Assembly (NCBI RefSeq): GCF_051106095.1
Contig: NC_135789.1
Span: 18,771,501 to 18,835,500, forward strand
DNA length: 64,000 nucleotides
DNA from: Pogona vitticeps
Lineage: Eukaryota > Chordata > Lepidosauria > Squamata > Agamidae
Direction of reading: 5' to 3'
In this document: piece by piece, positions 40,201 through 54,700 of the stretch
How the letters are laid out: each line of letters begins with the position of its first letter
Numbering within the stretch: the first letter of the stretch is position 1
The notes under the pieces: model-generated
Seen by the model: only the letters and a program-made list of their open reading frames with translations
Databases searched by the model: none
Told to the model about the DNA's origin: nothing
Made by a program: the position numbers and the translations under genes

Positions 40201-43200
40201 CTGGACAACCCATCTAGACCAGGAAGGGCTGGGCGGATGAGCACCCCTTCGAAACACATCCTCCAAAATCTGGCCTTTCCCCCCCCCTTAAGGAATAAGG
40301 AAACATGTCTAAATCCTCCAGGGAAAAAGTAATGCCTTACTGTTGTTTGGAAAGATTGCGGCTGCCACCTCCTCTCTCTAAACAGGAATGGGTTTCAGGG
40401 ATTGGTGCCACTCTGGCCATGTTAACTGCAACCCATAAACCCCATTCACAACCTCCTTTCTTGACCAATTCCTGTTGTTGTTGTTCTGTCGCATCCAGCG
40501 CACAGTGACCGCTGTGAACGGGCAACCTCCAAAATGGCCCTGCTCAGCTCTTGCAAAGTCAAGGGCCGTGTTTTCCTGGAGGAGTGGGTCCGTCCCATGG
40601 TGTCTTCCTCTACTCATGCTGCCCTTCCACACCCTAAAGCCCCCCCCCCAGTCTGCTCACCTTTTCTCCGTTCATGAACCTCTCTTTCTCCTTGAGGTTC
40701 ACGTTGTCGATGGAAAGGCCGGGCTCGGCCCTCGTCTCGAACACCACGGAGCCATCGGGCTGGCGCACCACACGCCCTTTCCGACCGGTCATCTGGGCAG
40801 GAAGGAAGAAGGGGGCGAGTGAGCACCATGGAAGAAGACCCTCTTGCCTGCACCCACCACCACCCCTGGCCCCCAGCCACTCTCCCAGGACCGGGAAACG
40901 GAGAAAACTCAATCCGAGTTGCCATTCAGATATCGGGGAGGGAGAGTCCAGACGCCTGGCCTTGAGTTTCTAAGCTTCAGGAGCTTGGGATTCTTTATTG
41001 TTGTTTTTCCTCCTTGGGGACTACAGATCCCAGAATCCCTTTGGGAGCACAACAGGGGATTCTGGAAGTTGTAGTCCAACAGATCCAAACTTTCTCAAGC
41101 CCTGGGATTGGATTCCGGAAGGCGTGGGCCACAGGGCGAATGTGCGCCACCAGATTCTCTGCGGCTGCCTTCCTTGCTTGCGGATGAGCCAAGATCCACA
41201 AGACGCCTTCCTCTCATCTCCATCCCCAGGCTGAGGACGAGGAGAAGAAGGACCACCCGCTCCGCCAGGCTTTGCCTCTCTCCACCTCTCTGCCAAGCCC
41301 CTCGAGCACCCTGCCTGCTTGTGCCTGGGTTGCTCCCTTTTCCTCTTCCCGCCGCATCCCCCTTTCCTTGCATGTCGTCCTTGGTGGCCCTAGAATGAGG
41401 GAGACGGAGGCCCAGCCTCAAAAAACGGGGCATGAAGACAGCCAAGGAATTAATTCGCTAACAAACGGCTCACCTCTGCCACGTATTCCGGGCCGCCGAA
41501 ATGATCTATCAGTTCATCTAAGGTATTAAGAGGTAGTTCCTTGCCCAGGGCCTTGACTTTCGAGAGGAGGTCCTGCTTCAACTTCTCCACGTGCTCGAGG
41601 GCCCCGGAGCCCTGCGGCGCCCACAGGCTGCCTGTACAGAAAGGGGCAACGGATGGAAGCAGGGAAATTAAAGCCTTTGTGGTTATTGGAGCGCTAGACG
41701 CCGGCAAAATAGGAATCACAAAGTAAAAAAAGGAAAGGAAAAAATAAAGGAAAAAAAATGGCGATGACGCCTGAAATGGGTTGGTCACCTTCTTAGAAAC
41801 GGGATGCTTCTCCCTTCGATAACACAGGGGGTGGGTGGGTAAGAATCTATGTTCAGAATCTGTAACTTTTAGCCCCCCCCCCCGAACGCCTGGCCAGGTG
41901 GCGTAAAAGGTACCCTCGTATTGGGGGGGGGGCAACAGAGGCGTGAGCTCTCCTCCCCTCTCCCTGCCCCATGAGCCAGGCATCGCAATGACCTCCCCTG
42001 GCCCAGCCCCCACATACAGCCCCCAGGCCAGGGGAGGTGGCTGGCCGGCCCTCCGCCATCGGACCAGGGGCCACAGCACCGGCCCCAGTAAGTCCAACAC
42101 ACATACATGCATGCCCTTTCCCGGGCCACTTCTGGCAGATGAGAAGCTGCACAGCGAATCTTTATTGCTGTGAAATATTTATTTAATGAAAAAATACTTG
42201 TGTATCACCCAAACTCATGCAATTCCAGGGAGAAGGGGATTGAGGCCATGAGCCCATTACTGACCGACACCAGCGTTCAGTCACACAACAGGCACGGTTG
42301 CGGTGACCAGCTACTAGCTGAGGGAGTCATCGCTCTCATTCCTGCCCACGCGCCCGCTGGGTGACTTGGCACGAGGCAGGAAGCTCAAGCAGCAACTTCT
42401 TAACTGGCGGCCACACCCCGTCACAGTCGATGGGGAGAAAGAATTCGGTTCTGGCCACGAGCATGAGGGAGGGACCTTAGGGACACTAGCCGCCTGCTTC
42501 CTATGGCACTGGACTCTCGTTTCATCTCACCCTCTCCTGCCATGCCAGCACCACCACACGCTCAGGGTCGTGCTGGGGAGGTGGCGGCGGCCGCCTGAGC
42601 AACCCTCACCTCGCTCTTCGCCCAGGAAGCAGCCGTTGGCGGGGCTGCGCTCGACCAAAACCACGTCGTCATTCTCAAATAGAGACTCGGGAGAGGAGTT
42701 GAAGTCGCTCTCCAGGCCCGGCTCAGAGTCGGAGCTGCTGTCGGAGCTGATCTTGATGACGGCGCCGCCGAAGAAGGTGTTGCCAAAGTCGCAGGTGGGC
42801 TTAGCAGCTTTGGGGCCGCCACGGACTCTCTGTTTCCCTGCAAGGCCGAGGGGGAAGGCCATTAGAAGGGCTGGCAAAGTCCAGATGGGGGCCTGACGAG
42901 GGTCCGTTCGAGATGCCCACCACCACCAGGCTCCATCCCAACTGGAACCACTTCCCGTATCGTCTGCTACTCTCAGGGAAGAAGTAGAGTCTACCTAAGG
43001 CTGAAGCTTGGCGGGGGTGGAGGAAAGATAGAGAAAAAAAACCTCCACATCCTCATATGGCATAGACTTGATTCGAATCATCCCTCTCTCCCCTATGTTT
43101 CTTTTCAAACCAGGTTATAAACAACAACCCATGACAAATATCACACAGCATCATCATCCTATAGAACAGCAGAGCTGGAAGGTGCTCTGTGGATCATCGA

Positions 43201-45677
43201 ACCCAGCCCCAGCCATGGTTCTGGCCACTGAATCAACCGCTGTAAGTTCAGCAGACTCTTCCGTCAAGTATCCCCCCTGGTCAGAACTAGATATTTAAGC
43301 CTCAAGAGGTAAAAGCTGTGGTATAGCACAGTAACAGTGGTTTAGTCGATAAATCAAATTAATCCATGCAGGAAGAAATGAGAGGAGGAAACAAGAGAGA
43401 AAAGAGGAAACAAGAGAGAAAAGAGGAAACAAGAGAGAAAGCAAAAGACTAGGCCTGCTGTATTATTATTATTATTATTATTTAAAATATTCTTACACCA
43501 CCTTTCTCCTTAAAAAGGACCCAAGCGGTTTACATCATGAAAATACAATAGAAGAACAAGATAGTTGAAAAGGTGAGGACCCCACCTTTGGGAAGGGAAT
43601 GGCCCAGGAAAAATAAAAATGAAAGCCAGATGGAGCTGCAAAAGGCAAGTGGCGGAGAGGAAGGTGGGGGAGACAGGAAGGGAAAAGTTGAGGAGCAGGA
43701 AAGGGACGTCAAACTGCCACCACCACCCCCAAGAAGGGTCTTGAGGAACTAGGATTTGGGGGGGCAGGAAGGGGGGGAAGAAGGGTCTTACGTTTTCTTT
43801 TAATGCCAGTTCCTCTCTCTCTTTTTCTTTTGGTTGAAGGGAAGTGCTTCTGAATTAGGGAGAGGAAGACGCCTCTGAAAGTTAAGATGGAAATGATTTT
43901 ATTCCCGCTGTCCGGAGAGCGAATTCTTGCGAACCGCATTTTTTTTAAAGTGAAGCTACCAGAAGAGAAAAGGAAAGAAAAGACCAACCCAAAACAGTGA
44001 AGCAGAATAATCTCTTCAGCCCTTGCCCTGGGCAAACACGTTCTGTGACATGAAAGCAGCTGAGCCAATCGGGCGATGCCTGGCGGGTACAACCCCCTTG
44101 GCTAAGCTGCTGTGATGTCACAGCATGTTTGCCTAGGGTCAGGGAACGGGGGCAGGGAAATGGGGGCCTAGCACCAGGGTTTGCTTGCTGGGGGGGGCGA
44201 GGGAAGAGGGCTTGAACCCTACAGAGGACCCAGAAAAAGGAAGAATGGGCTCAGAAGGATGGGAGGCCCACGGGAGTGGGGCCAGAAAAGGGGAGCTGGC
44301 AAACTTTGATGGGGACGTGGGACGTGGGGGTGGCGACCTCTGAAAGGTCCTGCGCTTCACAACCAGGCTCAGGTTTTGCAAGTTCCAGGCTGTGGCTTCC
44401 ATGGTGGAGCCAACCCGTCTCGTCTCCACTTGTCCTCCGTCCCTTCTGCTTTTGTCAGCATGGCCATCTTGCTCGGCTTCTGATGGAGGGCGTTGTAGGG
44501 GGGGGGAGGAGGAGGAGGAGGAGGGAAGGAGGCCCACGAGAACCAAAGCCATTTCCCACCCCGGGGGGGGGGGGAGAACTTTGGCCCTCCTGCTGTCCAG
44601 GCCCGGAATTCCCACCAGCCTCCCGGCATGCTGTGGGTCTCATGGTCTGGTTGCCAGGAGAGGGAGAGAGAAAAAAGCCAGGTTGCGCATCAAACCCAGC
44701 TCCTCCCCCCCGCCTGGACTACAAATCCCACAATCCATGCCAGGGAGTATGGGAGTGGCCGTTCAACACCAGCAACATCGCCCCAGTGTATGACTCCCAC
44801 AGATGTAGCTTTGTTGGGGGGGCGGGGGGGGAAGAACCAGCGGGGAGGAAGGGGGAAGGAAAGACGCATCGGGTGGGTGGGTGGCATGGATGCAGAGGAG
44901 GGGAGAAAATACAGGGATGGGATGGTGTGGGTCTCCGATTCTCCCCCCAGCCCCCCACATCACTTCTGGGTGGGGGGAAACCAAGAACGCCCAGTGGTTG
45001 GGATGAGCAAAGCCACGTGTGCACAAAACTGGATGGTGACCGAAAGGGGGAAAAAAGGACTTTCAAAGACATAAAGAAATGAGGAAGGTAGAACGGGTGG
45101 ATTTATGCACCCGACCCAGCGTGGGTTTCGTTCGTTGTTGTTTCAAACTCGACGGGACGAGGAGGAGTCCAGGACACCAAAATAACCATTTTCGCCTCAG
45201 AAAAGCCCCGATTTGGTAACCCAGGACCACGGACGTGGGGCTGGGGAGAGGAACCTCGTGCAAAGCTGAGCGCCTTGATGGGGAGATTCAGGGTGGGGTG
45301 GGGGGTGTCGGACAGGCAGGACTCACTCGGCGGCTGAAACGAAGCAGTTCAGCCGCCCCTCGTTCTCGTCCAGGACCTCCCGGGTCCGGGCTTCACCAGT
45401 GGACTGCAAGCCGATCACGACGCACTGTGGAAGAGGGAGAAGGGAAGTCAAGGGGATGGCCAGAGAAGACGGGAGCCCGGGGGGGGGGGGGAGTGAAGCG
45501 TTTCTTGAAAATCGCCCTCCCCCTTTTTTTAAAAAATGATGATGAAAACCAGAACTCTGGGCTTTTCAATGAGCGCTCAGATTCTTAATTCGTTCTGTAT
45601 TCTGGATGGCTTGGGCTTCATCACCCCTCAGCCTCAGAGTCAGCGTGACTCATGCTGAGGGGTGATGGGTCTTGTAG

Positions 45678-45736
<59 letters not shown>

Positions 45737-48700
45737 ACCACCACCACCACCACCACCACCACCACCGCTTTCCATCAGCGTCAGCCTTTCCACACCCACA
45801 CAGTAGGGCAAGAGAAGCAGCCCGGGCAGGACATCCATGGTGGTTTCTTCACCCTTGCTGGATTCCGTCCGGGTGGGAGGAGAAGGCCGCTGCTGAGCGC
45901 ATACAGCCCCTCAAGTTTGGCACGCCGCCTCACCCCACCCGCAGGTCTCCCCAGGCACAGCCCTGGGCGCGTCCGAGTTCACCTTGTCTTTGCTCAGCTC
46001 CTCCTTGGCCAGCTCGACCAGGCGCCGGACTTTGGCGGCGATGCAGAGGTACTTGAAGAAGCGCTGGTGGGCCGACCAGAACTGGCCCCACAGGGACTTG
46101 CGAGACTCTAAGCCCATCCGATCGGCCGCTTGTTGGAAAACCACGAGGGCTTCAGCCCACTGCAGACGGGGGGAAAAGAAACAAGCCGGTGACCCTTGGC
46201 TTCGGGCGGCCACAGAGGTGGCCTTCGATTGAGAACCACCACATTTTCCGGACACGGTCAGCAACTCTGGCCCTCTCTGTGTTTCTGGCCACTAATTCTA
46301 CCTCCATTCATTATATCTACGCCAGTCACTTTTTCTCACTCTGATCTACCGACATGCTGGGTTCTTGCGATGATAAAGTGCTGCAGGGGGCGTCACACAC
46401 CTGCCATCTTGTCAACAGATGTGATTCTCCTTGGAAGAAGCTCCTCTCCCTTCGGCCTGCAGGCAAGTTGCCCCATACCCTCTGAGGCTGTTTTTTTTTC
46501 CTTACACCATCAGGAAATTTTAAGGGAGTATTGGGGACACAGAAGCGGGCCGGATAGCTCACTGGCTTAGGTCTCCGGCTATGGAGTCAGAAGCTGGGAG
46601 TTCGAATCCCATACGGTGTGCCTCCAGGGAGAAGAGCCAGCCTGGGTAGCCTTGGGCCAACGGCACCGTCCCAGGAGAAGGGAAGGGGGAAACCCCTTTT
46701 GAGGACTCTCACCACCAGTCAGAATTAATTTGAAGGCACATGATTACTATCAGGACACAGAAACCTCCAAGGGGGGTGGATCTGCAGGTTGCATGAGATT
46801 TCTAACTCACGCTATTCCCAAAACCTGATTTAGAACCATGAGGACTAGAAACTTGATTGATCTTTAGTGAAAGGGCCAGCTTAGTGGCGGAGAACACAGC
46901 TTTTCATGGGGATATTTCAATCCAAGAAGCATACACTTGAGTGAATCTCAGGTGCTGGGAGATACTCTCCTTACAGCACCCTAAAGAACTGCTACCAGTT
47001 AAAAGCAGGGTCGCTAAAATGCCCGTGCGGCACAGAACCGGGGCAGGCAGCTTCTTTCGCCCATCCAACCTCATCCGGTTCATCATACGCCAAAAAGCCA
47101 AGATGGGACCCGCAACTAGAAAGACATGGGTTACGGAAGGCCAAAGACTCCCGGAGGGCAGAAGGCGGCTCGAACGGGAACTCCAAGCTGCGCAGGACCC
47201 AAGCGGCAAAGCTGTCCCGGTCGGGAGGCGCAACAAACACTGGGGCTTACCAGCTGAGCGGCCTTATTGTAGACCAGCTTATATTCCTGGTCCAGCGGAA
47301 TCTCTTCGATTCGGAAAGTGACTCCGGAAAAGCTGAGCTGCCGGGCGATGTACATCCCGCTCACCTTCATGTCCATGGCGACAATTTCCATTGCACCCAC
47401 ACCCCTGGAAGGCAGGAACGGGGGAGGCGGGTGAGAATGACGAGCGGGGGCCCAAAACCTGGAACCAGATGTTTCCCACCAGGCAGGCCGCCGAGAAGGC
47501 TCGAACTCCTCTGCGGGGCAAAACTCGCAAGAGCTCAGTGGAGTGGAGGCCTCCGGCTGCGGGGCCATAGGTCAGGAGTTTGAATCCTACACTGGGCTTC
47601 CTTGACAGGGGATGGCCTGGACGATCCGGGGGGGGGGGGGTTCGCCTCCAGCCCTGCAGTGGTTTATTCTTATTCTTAAATAATGCCAGCCACAGTCCAT
47701 CAACACAATAAAAAGGGTGACTGCTTGGAAACCCTCGGGACCATCCAGTCCAGCTCCTGCCAAGGAGGCCCGGGGCTCTTCAGCTGGTGACCCCCAGCAG
47801 CCCGGTGTGTGTGTGTGGGGGTGGAGCCAGCATCCCAGCCCAAAAATCCCAAACCTCATCCCAGGCCCCTCTAGCTGGACATCCTGGATTGAGGGTAAAA
47901 GAGGAAAAAATCCACAGAAAAGCTGCCGGTCAGAGTGGGCAATACCAGACTAGGCCCAGCTGGGGGGCCCTCAGCTGTATTTACTGATCCACTCCCATCA
48001 GTGTGATGGGATTTGTTGTGCCACAGCGGCCCCTGGGCACCAACATCATGTTTGCCTCGAGAGGCAGGCTATCTTTTCAGGAAATCTTCATCAACCAGAG
48101 GAGGAGGAGGGCCTCCCAAGCTCTCTTGGGTGTGTGCCTTGGGCAGACCCGGCGCCTGCAAGACGTGGGAGGGATTCCGTGGGGAAGCCCAGAGGAGGCG
48201 GTGGGGCGCCTGCCCCTCGGATGGACGTACCGCTTCTCAATGGCGTGGAGGAAGTCGTCGAACGACCGGAAGGGGGTGCCGTCCCCCCAAATCCCCAACC
48301 GGCTCATGTAGATCATGTTCTTTGGCTCGGAGGCACCTGCCGGGGCAAGAAGACGGTGGAGGCTGACCGGACGCGGGAGAAGGTGATCACCGCCCCGTGG
48401 GTCTCCGGGTACCCCCCCTCCACTCCCTTCTCCAAAAAAAGGGGTTCTGTCCCCATCTCCCTTTCCGTCCTCCCTTCAAACCGGCTGATCGATTCCCCCA
48501 AATGGGTTGTGGGGGGCTCCCAGCACTGGGTCCTCCAGATGGCTTTGGGCTACGATTCCCAGAAGCCTTCCCTCACGAGGACGCCTGGCTAGGATTTCTG
48601 GGAGTTGTGGTCCGGGAACACCCAGAAGGACACCTGGATTCAAAAGGGCTTCCTCTCCGGCCGAGCAGCCAGAGGGGACTGTTTGGAGAACGTTGGCCGA

Positions 48701-51700
48701 GGGGGAACTGAGCCAAAGTGTCTCGCTTCCCAAACGGAGCCAAACCGGAGCCCCTTTGGGACCTCCACTGTCACGAGAAGAGCGCCATGGTCTTTCCGTA
48801 TTTTTACCGCCAAAGTGGGGGTGAATCGCACAGCAGGAAAAGAGGACGGCCAAACAGGAGATGGATGGACCTCCATCAAGGAAGCCACTTGCGGGCTTGA
48901 GTTTGCATGAGCTGAGCCGAGGGGCCGAGGACAGGGCCTCTTGGAGAGCGCTCGTCCGTAGGATCGCCATACGTTTGAAGCAACTGGATGGTACAGCGCA
49001 ACAAACCGCGTGGGGCCTGAACTCGGAACCACCGGAACCTCCACCCACTGGGTACTGCCGGCCGTTTCAATGATATTTTACTGGGAGGAGAGAGGAGTCG
49101 CTCTTGATGAACGTGGCCTCCCTGGGTGCCTCAAAGAGGCCGCAACTGTGCCCGGCGGAGCCCCGGCTGGCCGGCCGGCTGCCCCAGCTTCTCACCTGTG
49201 GCGCTGGCGTAGACAACCCGGGAGCCAGGCAGCTTGTTCTGCAGGTCCAGCACGGCTTTCCCCATCTTGGTGGAGTTGGCGTTCTTCGCCTTGTGGCACT
49301 CGTCGAACACAATCTGGGCGCAGGCGGGCGTTAAGGAGCCAAGCTTGGAAGAGGGTGGGGAAATCTCAGATTGCCCCCCCGGGGGGGCGGGGGGAAGGAG
49401 GCGACGCCGACCTGCCCGAGCCCATCCTGGTTGGGTGGAGACCACGGCTGGTGAGCCATGGTCATCCTCTCCTGGGCTGCAGCACCCAGAACCCTCGGGA
49501 CAATGTTTCACAGCTACTGGATGAGGATTGTGGGCATTGTAGTAAAAAAAAATCCGAAATATTTTGGCCAAGACCAGGCATCAAAACAAAATCACTCAAA
49601 GAAGTTGGGAGCAAAGTTCACAAAGACCTTTCCTTTAGCTGGGGGCGGGGCTGAGAAAAAACACTTCTAGTTGCAAGAAAATGTTTAAAAATATATCATT
49701 CAAATTTCAAACCGGATAAAAAGGCTTGGAAAGGACTCCTCTCGGCAGGGTTTTCTCCCACCCCCGCTGGCTGCACCGTTTTAATTCTAATTCTTTGGCG
49801 GACATAAGACCATTGTTTCCTACAGATGAAGCCCGCCCTCCCCCCGGCAAACTGGAACTAGCCGCTGGAACAACGAGGACTAGGAACGCCTTCTGGCTGA
49901 ATTAAAAAGGCCAAAGATAAGCAACTTTGAGAGCGGCAGAAAGCCATGTCCGACAGCAAAGTCATTTGAACTTACTTTATGCAAATAGAAGTGACACAAA
50001 CACACACACAAAAATAAAAACATGCTTCATGGAAAGGCGTGCACCCCTGCAAACTGATGAATATTTTGCTCACAGTGGGGAAAGCGTAAATTTTGAAGTG
50101 AAGAAGGCGGCAGGGGGGGGGGGGGAAGAATGGTCCTTAGAGTCGCCCTTGCCCATAAGGAAGAGTCCAAAGGGGCAGGCTGTTCGGTCAGTGCAGGGCA
50201 ACAATTGAGAGGCGAGTCTTTTTTAAGGTCAATGCCTCTTCACTGCCCATTTAAGACCAAACCCGCCCTCCAATACTTTCAATAGCTCGCGGATAGCTTG
50301 CAAGACTATACTGTTGGGCAAGGGGGGGGGAGGAATCTATTTCTCCCCCTGCCGTTTGTGGGGACCGCTGCCATGCTCAAAGGGAAGCCAGAGAGAGGGG
50401 TAGTGGAGGACCTCCCAGCCTGGTCACTCAAAAGGCAAGCTCCGGGGGGGGGGGAGCTGATCTGTCTCTCTCAGGATACCACACCCTCAAAGTCCTCCTT
50501 GCACCAATCCAGGATCTGCTTCAGCCGTGTCCGGTGCAGGCCGCCGGCCTGGCTTTCGCCGATCAGGGCGGAGTAAGTGGCAAATAACACGCCTTCTGAG
50601 GTAGCTGTGTCTCCGTACTTAATCTGGGTTGAGAAGAAGAGACGAGATCGGTCAGAGCAGACGCACAACTCTTGTGCACGGGGAAGAAAAGACAGAGAGA
50701 GAGGAAGTCGCCTGGCGAGGATTTACGATTTTCCTCTGGCTGCTTATGCCACCCCGAGTCAATGCGCTCAGCACCTTTCCATCTCCTGATCCTCTTTTTA
50801 TTATTCTTATTCTTATTCCTACTCCTCCTACTCCTACTCCTCAGGGCAGCCAGAATTGAACCTGGCATCATCCCTATGTAACAGCCGATGCTCCGATTCC
50901 TGATCTATACATTTTCTTTCCAAATGCAGGACCCCAGCTGTTTATGGGGGGGGCGCTGAGCATTTACAGGCCAACCAAAAGGAGATGAAAAGTGTTCAAA
51001 AGCACCCCAAAAACGGGACGCCGTTTTGTGCTGATGACGGAAAGCCCCATCTCGCTTAACAGCTTCTATCTTTCCAGTCCCAAACGTGCGCGCTCGGGAT
51101 TTCTCCGCCTACATCCTCCCACTTCAGATGGTTTTATTCTAAAAAGTATGCATATGTGTGCGTGTGGGTGGGTGTGCGCGCATGCACGCACACATGGGTG
51201 CAGAGCTGAAAGGGAGGAAAAAGAGAACATGCGGTACCTTATTTAAAGCATGGACCGGAATGTAGGGGGCATCAATATCCTTCAGGTCCCTCTCAGCATC
51301 GTATTTGAGATCGTTTGAGGCGCTGAACCTAAAAGGAAAGCACGCACAAAAGCTGTGGCCGTATGACCTTAACTATCCTCTATCGCATGAGACTGTCCAT
51401 CAGCCCAGTACTGACAGGCAGTGGGGTCTAGTGGGTAGAGGGACCGAGTGAACACTCAGGCGACACTATCTCCCCCACAGTGGGATTTCTTGGCCAAGCA
51501 GGGATTTGAATCCTGCTCTCACTGTGTCGCGCTGACTCTCATATATGAGATATACGCAGGGCTTTGAGCACCCAGTTCAAAGGACAGAATTGGGGATTTT
51601 TAAAAAATATATACTGGACTACAAATCCAACAATTCCCCATTCGAGATCTACCTGCCGGCAGAGACCTTACACATACCACAATGTGGCTCACCCTGGATT

Positions 51701-54700
51701 GGAGGCCCAGCTTGGCCTAGCTTCCGATTCAGAAAGAAGGACTCCCAGGTGGCACTGGGGCAAGAAGTGTGGACGCTTGGGCCTTGCTAGGCCTAGCTTG
51801 GCCTCAAAGCCTTCCAGCTCAGGCTTGGTCGCCCAGGCGAGCCACACTGAGGTGTCTGTAAGATGTGTGGCAGTCAGTAGAACTGCCACAGTGGAGAATT
51901 ATGGGATTTGTAGTCCATCAAGTCCACAGAGAGAGAGAGACACACACACACAAACTCACCACAAAGATTTTTTCCTTCCCTTCAGATAGTTTTCAAAAAT
52001 GATCCCTGCTACCGTTCGGCCTTTTCCAACTCCAGCGCCGTCGCCGATGAGGAATCCGGCCCTTTGCCCGTTGGGGAGTAAAACTTCATGTTGCTGCATA
52101 ACCCAGGAGGAAAGGAAAAAAGAGGGGAGGAAGGGTCCGATTAAGGGTCCACACTAAATGCCAATCTTCCATAGGGTGTGGGGTTTGAATCCGAGCCCTC
52201 CCCGCAAGCGTGAGCCTGCAAACGACAGAGACGTTGGCCGCCGGGGGAGGGCTTTCGGTGAGATTCCTAGAGATTTTAGGGGGTCCCCCTTTTCTGATCA
52301 GGCGTACCTGGCAGGCGTACGTAATGGCTTCCAGCTGTAGTGCGGAGAGCAACCCGTTGTCAGCGACGGATGCAGGGAGGGAGAGGGTGTAGGTGATGTC
52401 CGGAGGCGGGACGCTGGAGAGGGTGCTCGTTTCAACCACTCGGTCTGGGTGCTGCTTCCCAAGTTTCACTGGAAGCCGAGACAGAAGAGAAGGCTGTCAG
52501 CGGTTGGAAGAAGCCTGAATCTGCGGCAGGGGCTGGAAGGCAGCTTCGAGGACCCCATGGCTCAGCCAGAAAGGCAAACAAGAGGCTCCTGGAGCAGATC
52601 GCGCCTGCCCTCTCTTCTGGAGGCAAAAAGGTTGGCATGAAGGCTCCAGGCACCTCGTGAGAAGGCAGGACTCGCTGGAAAAGACTGTTGTGCTGGGAAA
52701 GGCCGAAGGCAGCAAGAAAAGAGGAAGGCTAAACACGAGAGGGACTGACACACTAAAAAAAAGCCACAGGCGTGAGTCGGCAAGAGCTGGGCAGGACCTT
52801 TCAGAGGCCACTCGCACATGGCCTCGCCGCAAGTCGGGCAACGGGATGGGGCGCAACCCAAGCAAACGCTGGTGCTTTGGGAGCAACAGATTTGAGACCA
52901 TGCCCTGCAGGGTGAAACTGTGCAACACAGTGGCTCGGTCAACACAGCGGCTGGAAGTGGGGACACCTCAAACACCGGCGCCCAGCGAGAGAGCCACCTT
53001 CCTGGCCTCTCAAGGTCCACACGTTCCACCGGGGTCTTGGGCTTCTCGCTGGACCAAAAGGCGTCCAAAGATGGAGACGCCACCGGGATCGGAATGGTTT
53101 CCACAGAGCTTCCGCACAGAAGGAGCCAACAAGACCAGGAACCCCCCAGACCGGGCCGAAGGCCCGAAGACGGATCGGCTCCTGGCAGCCGGACTCACAT
53201 TTGGAAGGGACGTAGTCAGCGTAAGTCTCCGCGTGACCGAGCTCTTCCGTCTCGTCGTCTTCCTCCTCCTCTTCTACCTGAGTTTGGGACTGGAAGGGAA
53301 AAAAGAAAGACCCCAGACCTCGGTGAGGCCCCGAAGTAGCAGCGCCGGCCGAAGGGAGCCCGTGGCGGCCCGCAGAAAGCGCACTTCCATAGGAGAAAGA
53401 GCCTCCGGGGTCGCCGGTTCCCCAACTGATCCATCTCGCAGGGCGGTCGTGAAAACCCAGCGAGAAGGAGGGGGGGTTGCTCAAGGGAGGGAAAGCAGGG
53501 GCGTCCACAGGAACAAGCGCCCCACCAAATGGACGAGAAGGCAAACCCTTTCCCAGTAAAAACAAAAGAGAAAGCAGAAAAAGAAGAATGGAGAGAGAGA
53601 GAGAGACAGATTGGTGTCCCTCCGCCAGCATCAAAGGGGAGAAATCTGCTTTTTTTTCCCTACCTGAATCGTTGCAAGGAGGGGCGTGTGAGTGTCAGGA
53701 GCAGCGGCAACGTGGTTATTGATTCCCTGTAAACCCTCCAAGCCTTCCAGATCGGGAGGCAAGAGCTGGAAAGAGATTGTTTGATTGATTGACTGACTGA
53801 CTCACTGATTGATTCATTCATTTGTTCATTCATTCCATTGATACACAGTACTGCTCTGTAAGTGCAGTGGACCACTCTGGGTGGTTTTGCAATAGAATCA
53901 AATACAATAAGCATGAAGTAAGGAGGAAAAGCCACAACGAGGAGGACAGACACGGAAGAGAAATCACAATTTTGGGTCCCAGGGAGGCAAAAGGCTCCTG
54001 CCGGATCCAAGCAAAGGTCTCTCCTCAATCCAGCTGCCCAAACGAAATCGAAAGACTCCTCCCAGTGGGAGCCGACTCATCGAATGAATGGGATTTACAC
54101 TCATTTAATGGCCTCAATTAAATACCTATTCACAAGCAGAGGAGACCCACGGGGTGTCGTCAAATTGCCTCCAAGGACTGGCAAACCCCTGAATGACCAA
54201 CCTCCAAAATGTCCCTCGCTTTCCCCTACCCTCAGAGTCTCATCTTCCAGCACTATCTCTTGTTTCATTTTGCACCGGCCCGGCCATCTAGTCACCTCTG
54301 GGAACTCTGTGAATGGGCAACCTTCCGAAACATCCCATCCTCCACAACCCTGCTCAGCCCTTGCAAACTCAAAAGTTGTGGTCCTTTAGGGAGTCTGTCC
54401 ATCTCATGTTGGGTCTTCCTCTTTTCCTGCTGCCTTCCCCCTTTCCCAGCAGGATGGTCTTTTCCAGGGAACCCTGCCTTCTCATGAGGTGACCAAAGGA
54501 AGACAGCTTCAGTTTCAACCTTTTTGCCTCCAGAGAGAGTTCAGGCTTGATTTGATCTTGTTCGTCTTTCTGGAAGTCCAGGGTATCTGAAATGCTTCAA
54601 ATAAATCCATGTTTTCCCCTGCCAGCTTTCTTTACTGTCCAGCTTTCCCACTGATTTACTGAAGCTGCTGTAAATCCCACATGGAAGTTGCTCTCTTCCA

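Larger units (their letters stand above)
31211..52307. other. SBNO2 introns between exons w4 and w28, general content
   Basis: Beyond the repeats listed separately I see no further exons. Introns at 31211-32019, 32920-33774 (with an unclassified repeat from about 33405), 40793-41473, 41632-42609, 43875-45326 and 49314-50479 hold G/C runs, short CA runs and GGACTACA...TTCCCAG foldback pieces, with nothing assignable as a gene. Confidence 0.5.

Noticed and set aside
44109-44124. Palindrome GCTGTGATGTCACAGC, CRE-like
   Set aside because: Intronic, and a single short match is expected by chance. No promoter context.
52657-53559. 300-codon plus-strand frame antisense to SBNO2 exon w3
   Set aside because: Its first part is a decayed BovB C-terminus and the rest is antisense to an SBNO2 exon and intron. 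No independent gene signal.
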